NCBI GenBank assembly: GCA_902489135.1
Contig: CABTYW010000039.1
Location: 1 to 18,942 of the forward strand
Reading direction: 5' to 3'
Source of the DNA: an uncultured Synergistaceae bacterium
GTDB lineage: Bacteria; Synergistota; Synergistia; Synergistales; Dethiosulfovibrionaceae
Length of the DNA: 18,942 nucleotides
This document shows, in pieces, positions 14,265-18,942 of this stretch (the first letter of the stretch is position 1; each line of letters starts with the position of its first letter). The translations under genes were made by a program, and so were the position numbers. Below the pieces are notes generated by a model, which saw only the letters and a list, made by a program, of their open reading frames with translations, had not been told where the DNA came from and searched no databases.

Positions 14265-15548
14265 TTAGAGATTGCTGATGGCACGCAAACTGAGACGATC
14301 TTCCTCAGCGGTGTCATAGAACAGCTCCAGGGATACATAACGGTTCAGGTGATACCCCAGAGCCGCTTCCGCCGTATTGTCCTTGCCCCATCGCAACCAG
14401 CCGTAAGCGCCGTGGGAGCCGCTGCCCAGCCAGAGGCGATACCAAAGATCCGATTGTTCTTCCGTGCTGCCCTCAATGCCGAGCCATACATGTTTCAGGG
14501 GTGAGAAACGCAACCCCAGACGGGCGTCAACGTGCCAATGTTCCAGTTTAAACAGCGTTTCGACGTAGGCCTCCGACGGCACGGAACCGATGGTGAAGCA
14601 ACGTCCGAAATGGACTCCGGCTTCAAGCCTGGCCTCGCCGCCGGCATGTGCCGATACCCAGCCGCGAAGAGAAGCGGTGGTGCTTTCGATGCGAGTTTGA
14701 ACCCGCGAAAGCGGTTTAAAGTCGATGGAATTCTCGGCGGAAGAGCGAAGCGTCTTCAGCCACCCGTTTTCCAACTGTTTTTCTCCCAACCAGGAGAGAA
14801 TTTCCCGCCTGTGATGAGCCGCCCATTTCAGAGGAAACCCCGTCAACGGCGAAAGCAGTTCCACGGTGCGGTCACTGACTTTATCGGCCAGAAGCTGCGG
14901 AATGGTGTCGGAAAGGGTTTGGGGCACCACAGCCAAAACCAAAGGCGGCTGCGGGTAAAGCTTCACGTCCAAACGGGCGTCGTTTCCTTCAACTTTCACG
15001 CAGGCAGAGCCGCGCCATCCGGGAATTCTTTTGGAGAGCATCACGTTCAGAGCGTACTGAAAGTTCTCTTCAGCCCATTGAAGGGCTTCCGGCGGAACAC
15101 CGCCGATTAAAGTCTGAAGCTCCGGCAGCGCCGCCGCCATGTCCTGTTTGAGGAGATCGGGATAGGGGGAGGGCAGCAGCCCGACGGTTTCGGGCATGTG
15201 CAGTTCCGCCGTCCAGTTCCATTGACGCGACGGATGAAGAAGAACCTCCCTGCCGGAAGAAAGGCTGACGTCAAAGCCGGAAAAGAGTCGTCCCGCCACC
15301 AGCGCCAATGCCTCAAGGGCGGAGCGGTTCCGCACGCCGCCGTTGTGAAGCTCGCGCCACACGGCATTCATGCTGCCGGCCACCGAGCCCTTGAGCCACT
15401 GCGGTGCCTCGCAGAGGACGGGGGCCTTCCTGAAACTTTGCGTCGCCCCTCGGGCAGGAAAACCTCCCGCCTGTGCCAGCAGACACAGAGCAAGGCCGAC
15501 GGCGGCCCCGACAGTCTTGAGGCAGAGAGAAAAAGGTCGCTTTTTCAC
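14265..15548 (-). CDS. Exported protein of unknown function with beta-barrel-like C-terminus
   Basis: I do not recognise this gene. From the GTG at 15548 it encodes 427 residues beginning with a classic signal peptide: a KKR start, a hydrophobic run CLKTVGAAVGLALCLLAQA, and likely cleavage shortly after. The middle part is mixed helix and strand. The last 130 or so residues alternate polar and hydrophobic residues with many aromatics and short turns, as in outer-membrane beta strands (for example YRLWLGSG, YGWLRWG and YVSLELFYDT). The protein ends in Leu, not the Phe typical of BamA substrates. It lies between bamA and lpxD, where skp/ompH often sits, but it is too long and not helical enough for Skp. 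A structural or assembly role at the outer membrane is inference. The ATG at 15554 abuts the SD and is less likely. Confidence 0.8.
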   Translation of the reverse strand: MKKRPFSLCLKTVGAAVGLALCLLAQAGGFPARGATQSFRKAPVLCEAPQWLKGSVAGSMNAVWRELHNGGVRNRSALEALALVAGRLFSGFDVSLSSGREVLLHPSRQWNWTAELHMPETVGLLPSPYPDLLKQDMAAALPELQTLIGGVPPEALQWAEENFQYALNVMLSKRIPGWRGSACVKVEGNDARLDVKLYPQPPLVLAVVPQTLSDTIPQLLADKVSDRTVELLSPLTGFPLKWAAHHRREILSWLGEKQLENGWLKTLRSSAENSIDFKPLSRVQTRIESTTASLRGWVSAHAGGEARLEAGVHFGRCFTIGSVPSEAYVETLFKLEHWHVDARLGLRFSPLKHVWLGIEGSTEEQSDLWYRLWLGSGSHGAYGWLRWGKDNTAEAALGYHLNRYVSLELFYDTAEEDRLSLRAISNL

Positions 15549-15554
15549 GTGCAT

Positions 15555-15559
15555 CCTCC
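15555..15559 (-). promoter_or_regulatory. Ribosome binding site pointing to a GTG start
   Basis: GGAGG on the minus strand is directly followed by ATGCAC and then GTG. The spacing to the ATG is 0 nt, to the GTG 6 nt, so the exported unknown protein probably starts at the GTG (15548). Confidence 0.65.
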
Positions 15560-15598
15560 ATAGTCCCGTCCCGCGGCGGCAAAAACAGGAAAATTGCC

Positions 15599-17365
15599 TT
15601 AGAACATCTCTCCGAAGCCGAAATGGAACTGCGTCTCGTTGCCCTTGGCCACGTCGAGACGCACATTGCCCAAAGGCGTTTTGACGCGCACTCCCACGCC
15701 GGGCGAATCCTCGAGGTCGTTAAAATCGAAACCGGCGCCCTGCGTCTTATCCCAGGCGTTGCCGATGTCGTAAAAGACCACCAGCGAGAAGTTCTCGTCA
15801 ATGGGAATGCGCAGCTCGGCGTTGCCCAGGAACATCTCGTGCCCTCTGAAGTCTCCGCTTTCGTAGCCGCGAATGCTGCTGGCGCCGCCCAGGGAGTAAC
15901 GCTCGGAAAGGGGAATTTCGCCGCTTGAAAATCCCGCTCTCACCCTGAAAGCCAGGACGATGGGACGGTCTTCCGTCTGGCCGAGGTTAATGTAGTCCTC
16001 CAGTCCCTTGATGGGCATGTAAGCCACCGCTTCGCCCCAGTACTTGGTGTAGTTCCACTCGCCGCCCAGGACTTCCCAGGCCTGTTCAACGCCGACGGTC
16101 TCGCGGTCGCCCTTGGGGTAGCTCAAATACTTGTCCACGTTGTTTCTGGAGATTTCGAGAGTGGTCGAAAAGACTTTGCTGTTCAAAGAATCCTTGGTGA
16201 CGATTTTATCAAATTCCGCCTGGCTCTGAGCCCTGCTCAAACCGCCGGCAGGTCCTGTCCAGTTGGTTTTGCTCCTGTGCCAGTCCGTGGTGAGGTACCA
16301 GCTGTACATTTCATCTTTACCGAACTTCCGGCCGAAACCCAAGTAACCGCCCACACGTTTTTCGTCGTACTGAAAAAGGTCGCTTCGGTTGCCCTTGCCG
16401 TCATTGTAGCGATAGGTGAGATCGTCGTCCTCGCGCTGATAGCCGCCGATCTTCCACGAAAAGGTCTTTTTGTCCATATAGGGATCGGAAAGGGAGAGCC
16501 AGTAATTTTTGTAGTCGCCCACGTCGAAGCCCGCCTCAAGAACGAGGGCTCTGCCGTTGAGGTTGCTCTCGCGGAAAGAAACGCCGCCGCCAAAGCCGCT
16601 GCTGGAGCCGTAGCTCACCGAGAAAACCAGGCTGGCGCTGCGCTTTTCCTGCACGGTAAGGATGATGTCCACGTCGTCATGACCTTCAAGGGGCTCAAAC
16701 CCCACGTTGACGTCCTCGAAAAATCCGAGATTGCGCAGCTTTGTAATTGAGTGACGCAGCAGCGTGGAATTGAACAGATCGCCGTTTTTCAGGGGAATGT
16801 TTCGGCGAATGACATAGGTTTTGGTGCGTTTATTGCCCTGAATGACGATGTCGTTGATTCGAGGTTCCACAATGGAGACCACCACAACGCCGTCTTCCAC
16901 CTGCACATCCTGCACGCGGGTCATGACGTAGCCGTCAGCCTGAAACTTCTCCCTGAGGCGCTGAATGTCGTTTTTGAAGAAGACGCGGTTAAAAATCATG
17001 CCCGGCTGGGTGAACAGCAGCTTTTTCAGTTTTTCTTCCTTGTACACCGTGTTACCCTGAAAGCGAATGTCTTTGATTACGGGGTTTTCCGTGACGACGT
17101 AGGTCAAAACCAGCCCGTCGGCGGCACTTTCCACCTGAGCGTCCACGTAGGAGAAAAAGCCGAGATCGTAGATGGCCTGGATGTCGCTCATTACCACGGC
17201 GCGGTCAAGTTCTGCGCCCACGCGCGTCTTCACGTTCTGAAGAATGTAGGATGCCGCCACTTCATGGTTGCCTTCGACTTTCAAGGACGACACGGGCTGC
17301 GCCCACGCGCAGGCGCAAAAAAACAGAAGTGCTGCAGCTCCGCTGATCAATCGGTTCAGCTTCAA
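15599..17365 (-). CDS. bamA: Outer membrane protein assembly factor BamA (three POTRA domains)
   Basis: BamA is the central Omp85 pore that folds beta-barrel proteins into the outer membrane. The 588-residue product has a signal peptide (1 to about 22), POTRA domains at about 25-95, 96-169 and 170-243, and a C-terminal barrel (244-588). The barrel carries the conserved loop motif IRGY (498-501, the VRGF/Y motif of Omp85 proteins) and ends in Phe. E. coli BamA has five POTRA domains and 810 residues, so this is a short form. The start is a TTG at 17365 preceded by GGAGGGG at 8 nt. An ATG overlapping that SD is out of frame and soon stops. The gene ends 50 nt before the next start. Confidence 0.95.
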   Translation of the reverse strand: MKLNRLISGAAALLFFCACAWAQPVSSLKVEGNHEVAASYILQNVKTRVGAELDRAVVMSDIQAIYDLGFFSYVDAQVESAADGLVLTYVVTENPVIKDIRFQGNTVYKEEKLKKLLFTQPGMIFNRVFFKNDIQRLREKFQADGYVMTRVQDVQVEDGVVVVSIVEPRINDIVIQGNKRTKTYVIRRNIPLKNGDLFNSTLLRHSITKLRNLGFFEDVNVGFEPLEGHDDVDIILTVQEKRSASLVFSVSYGSSSGFGGGVSFRESNLNGRALVLEAGFDVGDYKNYWLSLSDPYMDKKTFSWKIGGYQREDDDLTYRYNDGKGNRSDLFQYDEKRVGGYLGFGRKFGKDEMYSWYLTTDWHRSKTNWTGPAGGLSRAQSQAEFDKIVTKDSLNSKVFSTTLEISRNNVDKYLSYPKGDRETVGVEQAWEVLGGEWNYTKYWGEAVAYMPIKGLEDYINLGQTEDRPIVLAFRVRAGFSSGEIPLSERYSLGGASSIRGYESGDFRGHEMFLGNAELRIPIDENFSLVVFYDIGNAWDKTQGAGFDFNDLEDSPGVGVRVKTPLGNVRLDVAKGNETQFHFGFGEMF

Positions 17366-17373
17366 AATAGGTT

Positions 17374-17380
17374 CCCCTCC
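17374..17380 (-). promoter_or_regulatory. Ribosome binding site for the TTG start of bamA
   Basis: GGAGGGG on the minus strand lies 8 nt before the TTG at 17365. No in-frame ATG or GTG lies near it, so the rare TTG is the supported start. Confidence 0.75.
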
Positions 17381-17403
17381 ATCTGGTGATAAATCCGGAA
17401 AAT

Positions 17404-17958
17404 TTAGTTGAACTCAACTGCCAAAGTGCTTTTATTGTGCTGCAAAGCCTTTCTGCCGACTTCCACCAAACGATAGACGTCCCGTTCAGAAAGCTTTGTG
17501 CCGAACTCCCGCTCCTTCCCCATCGGAAGAACTTTATTGATGCAACTTTCACCGCGCGGCTTCACGGCCCGCCCGTCCGCCGCAGTTTCAATCAGAAGAC
17601 ATTCCGCCGGTTTTACGAACTTCTCTTCAGCGCCCTCCCGAACATGGGCATCGTTTTTTTTCAAAACTTGCGCCGATGCGGCAACACGTCCGGCCGTCAA
17701 ACGTTCAGCCCTTTGGAGCGGCGAAGCGGTGAGCAGCAGAACAAAAAGCGCCGACACAAAGGAACGTCTCAGCTCAGAGCCCCATATTTTACGCTCCGAC
17801 GCGCCGCCATGACACAACAAAAGCTCCTGCCTGGCATCATCCAGCTCGGCACGAGCGCATTCCACATCTAAAATGGCATCGGAGTATTTTCCGTCGGCAC
17901 TCATGGATTGAGCGCGATAAATCCAACGGATCACCCGACTGTATTGTTTGTCAAGCAT
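17404..17958 (-). CDS. Small protein of unknown function with one predicted membrane span
   Basis: I do not recognise this 184-residue protein. Residues 1-50 look like a pair of amphipathic helices (a YSDAILDVECARAEL-type run resembling a single TPR hairpin). A hydrophobic stretch at about 66-80 (SFVSALFVLLLTASP) could be one membrane span or an internal signal anchor. The remaining 100 residues are charged and contain SERDVYRLVEVGRKAL (157-172). GGAGGG stands 6 nt before the ATG, so translation is likely real and efficient. It starts 24 nt after the sigma factor stop and ends 38 nt before bamA. A cytosolic N-terminus with one span just downstream of a sigma factor resembles a membrane anti-sigma factor. 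I see no zinc-finger or other known anti-sigma motif, so that is only a hypothesis. Confidence 0.75.
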   Translation of the reverse strand: MLDKQYSRVIRWIYRAQSMSADGKYSDAILDVECARAELDDARQELLLCHGGASERKIWGSELRRSFVSALFVLLLTASPLQRAERLTAGRVAASAQVLKKNDAHVREGAEEKFVKPAECLLIETAADGRAVKPRGESCINKVLPMGKEREFGTKLSERDVYRLVEVGRKALQHNKSTLAVEFN

Positions 17959-17982
17959 GGGGGTCCCTCCGAAAGAAGGATT

Positions 17983-18573
17983 TTAACCTATTATCCCCTT
18001 TGAGGGCAAAGGAGTGGCAGCGTCCTGGAAAAACCATCGGCGAAGTTGGGCAAGAGCCTTCTTCTTCAAACGGTAAACATGGCTGATGTCAAGAGACAGC
18101 TCTTCCGCCACCTCGCGGGCGTTGCGGCATTGAATCACCAGGTCATTCAAAATTTTTGCCTCCCGGGGCGGAAGCTGCGCCAATCCCTCCCGGAGCATAA
18201 TCAGCTCCTCAACCTCCCGAAATTCTCCCCATTCCCCCCGATCCTCAAGTTCAATGTCCAGAGGAACGGGGGCACGACCCTCCACGCGATCGAGGTAATT
18301 GAGCATCTGTCCTCTGATTCTGTAGCAGGCGTAGGTGGTAAAACGATGACCGAGTGTGACGTCAAAACGGTCAACGGCCCGAATGAGCGCCAAAGTTCCT
18401 TCCTGAACGATATCGGCGAAACGGTTGCCGTTGACCTTGAATTTTTTTGCGATCCAATAGACAAGAGGTCGATACGCCAAAATCAGCTGCTCTCTCGCGT
18501 CTTCATCGCCGGACGCGTGAGCCAGCCAAAGTTCCTTTTCCTTTTCCCACTGCAGATCGCTGAACTGAGCCAT
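17983..18573 (-). CDS. Sigma-70 family RNA polymerase sigma factor (FliA/WhiG-like, short)
   Basis: A 196-residue alternative sigma factor at the head of the envelope operon. Region 2 spans about 26-97 with the core-binding DIVQEGTLALIRAVDRFD (54-71) and the -10-recognising RFTTYACYRIRGQML (77-91). This resembles group 3 factors (FliA, WhiG, SigB) more than ECF factors. Region 3 is almost absent (about 98-125). Region 4 spans about 127-182 with a helix-turn-helix around REVAEELSLDISHVYRLKKKA (153-173). FliA of E. coli has 239 residues and a full region 3. GGGGAGG lies 5 nt before the ATG. Whether it directs its own operon or an unlinked regulon cannot be told from this sequence. Confidence 0.9.
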   Translation of the reverse strand: MAQFSDLQWEKEKELWLAHASGDEDAREQLILAYRPLVYWIAKKFKVNGNRFADIVQEGTLALIRAVDRFDVTLGHRFTTYACYRIRGQMLNYLDRVEGRAPVPLDIELEDRGEWGEFREVEELIMLREGLAQLPPREAKILNDLVIQCRNAREVAEELSLDISHVYRLKKKALAQLRRWFFQDAATPLPSKGIIG

Positions 18574-18601
18574 AGATTCCTCCCCTAAACCCTTATCGCT
18601 T

Positions 18602-18610
18602 ATTGTACCA
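18602..18610 (-). promoter_or_regulatory. Extended -10 promoter upstream of the sigma factor gene
   Basis: The minus strand reads TGGTACAAT, an extended -10 (TGn plus TACAAT, one mismatch from TATAAT), ending 28 nt before the ATG at 18573. No TTGACA-like -35 stands at the right distance, as is usual for extended -10 promoters. It is the only promoter-like site I can support for the 18-gene minus-strand operon. Confidence 0.5.
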
Positions 18611-18646
18611 GTTCCTCCCCTTTTTTGCTTGATGAAAATGGCACCA

Positions 18647-18728
18647 TAGGGGCTCAGAGCTCTCAGTTCCGTCGGTTCGGTTTTTTCTTCCGGCAGCTCC
18701 GTCGCTCTCTAAGCGTGAGTTGCCCCTA
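18647..18728. other. Nested inverted repeats, possible structured RNA
   Basis: The outer arms TAGGGGC (18647-18653) and GCCCCTA (18722-18728) can form a 7-bp stem. Read on the minus strand, the inside can add TCA/TGA (3 bp), a side hairpin CGCT-TAGAG-AGCG, a GAGCT/AGCTC helix and a short CCG/CGG helix: in all a three-way junction of 82 nt. A competing stem AAGCGT/ACGCTT (18711-18716 with 18728-18733) uses part of the same bases. It does not match tmRNA, 4.5S RNA or a riboswitch I know. I see no clear promoter for it and no T-run at either end. It may be a leader, a small RNA, or chance. Confidence 0.3.
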
Positions 18729-18755
18729 CGCTTCGGTCCTCTTAAATTTGGGGGC

Positions 18756-18784
18756 TTGCATAAACGTTGTAAAACATTTATAAT
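18756..18784 (+). promoter_or_regulatory. Sigma-70 promoter of the tRNA-Val gene
   Basis: TTGCAT (18756-18761) and TATAAT (18779-18784) are separated by 17 nt, the ideal spacing, with a perfect -10. Transcription would start near 18791, about 12 nt before the tRNA. Confidence 0.85.
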
Positions 18785-18802
18785 GCCTTTGTTGCATCGT
18801 TT

Positions 18803-18877
18803 GGGTGATTAGCTCAGCGGAAGAGCGCTTCCCTCACACGGAAGAGGTCACAGGTTCGAACCCTGTATCACCCACCA
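18803..18877 (+). tRNA. tRNA-Val, anticodon CAC, with encoded CCA
   Basis: The 75-nt gene folds into a complete cloverleaf. It has a 7-bp acceptor stem (GGGTGAT with ATCACCC), a D stem GCTC/GAGC and an anticodon stem CTTCC/GGAAG with loop CTCACAC. The anticodon CAC at 18835-18837 reads GUG (Val). A 5-nt variable region and a T stem ACAGG/CCTGT with loop TTCGAAC follow, then discriminator A and encoded CCA (18875-18877). It is transcribed away from the sigma-headed operon as a single-gene unit. Confidence 0.97.
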
Positions 18878-18888
18878 TGAAAACACTG

Positions 18889-18921
18889 TCCCGCCCTGTT
18901 TTTGCAGGGCGGGATTTTTTT
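18889..18921 (+). terminator. Intrinsic terminator after tRNA-Val
   Basis: A perfect 10-bp GC-rich stem (TCCCGCCCTG at 18889-18898 with CAGGGCGGGA at 18905-18914) with a 6-nt loop is followed by seven T (18915-18921). It lies 11 nt after the tRNA and closes the single-tRNA unit. Confidence 0.95.
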
Positions 18922-18942
18922 CTTCTGGCCAACAAATGGCCA

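Noticed and set aside
13418..14278. Plus-strand open frame opposite lpxD (286 codons)
   Set aside because: It is antisense to a complete lpxD with catalytic His239; composition and lack of motifs mark it as a shadow.
15570..15598. Hairpin GGCAA/TTGCC just after the bamA stop
   Set aside because: The stem is 5 bp with an 11-nt loop and no T-run follows, so I do not call it a terminator or attenuator.
17400..17420. Palindrome GTTGAGTTCAAC at the end of the small membrane protein gene
   Set aside because: The stem would have almost no loop and lies in coding sequence. It is not followed by a convincing T-run.
18665..18690. CCG...CGG followed by TTTTTT on the plus strand, terminator-like
   Set aside because: The stem is only 3 bp and no plus-strand gene precedes it.
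18926..18942. Two copies of the palindrome TGGCCA at the right edge
   Set aside because: They are too short and cut by the window edge; chance is sufficient explanation.
1..18942. Mobile elements, prophage, CRISPR arrays, attachment sites
   Set aside because: No transposase, integrase, regularly spaced repeat or tRNA-end duplication is visible. The tRNA-Val gene is intact and its 3' end is not repeated in the window.

Overview
The window looks like the core outer-membrane (OM) and lipopolysaccharide biogenesis locus of a diderm bacterium. My best guess for the source is Synergistota, with an LPS-bearing diderm Firmicute (Negativicutes-type) as the alternative. The guess rests on three things: bamA and the whole lipid A/KDO pathway packed into one cluster, LpxI rather than LpxH, and LpxB-related proteins of kinds I otherwise associate with cyanobacteria. 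No phylogenetic marker in the window settles it.

Layout. From about 18.6 kb down to the left edge, 18 genes all lie on the minus strand with gaps of 53 nt or less, and many overlap by ATGA or a few bases. In transcription order they are: a sigma-70 family factor (18573-17983), a small single-membrane-span protein, bamA, an exported protein of unknown function with a barrel-like C-terminus, lpxD, lpxC, fabZ, lpxA, kdsC, an LptF/LptG permease, lpxI, lpxB, an LpxB-like paralogue, msbA, an lpxK fused to a second LpxB-like glycosyltransferase domain, kdsA, kdsD, and waaA (cut by the left edge). An extended -10 promoter sits just upstream of the sigma gene. I see no internal terminator, so the set is probably one operon of more than 18 kb.

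How the genes work together. LpxA, LpxC, LpxD, LpxI, LpxB and LpxK form the Raetz pathway to lipid IVA, with FabZ competing for the same hydroxyacyl-ACP pool. KdsD, KdsA and KdsC make KDO, and WaaA attaches it. MsbA flips the product across the inner membrane, the LptF/G permease extracts it towards the OM, and BamA inserts OM proteins. Not seen here: kdsB (CMP-KDO synthetase), late acyltransferases (LpxL/M), Skp, LptA/B/C/D and a second Lpt permease. Some may lie beyond the left edge.

Right end. Divergent from the operon, on the plus strand, is a tRNA-Val(CAC) gene with a near-consensus promoter, encoded CCA and a strong intrinsic terminator. The roughly 180 nt between the sigma gene and the tRNA promoter hold nested inverted repeats that could form a small structured RNA.

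The most unusual content is the LpxK-glycosyltransferase fusion together with two more LpxB-family genes (three LpxB-like modules in one operon), the sigma factor plus membrane protein pair heading the operon, and the unknown exported protein where Skp is often found.
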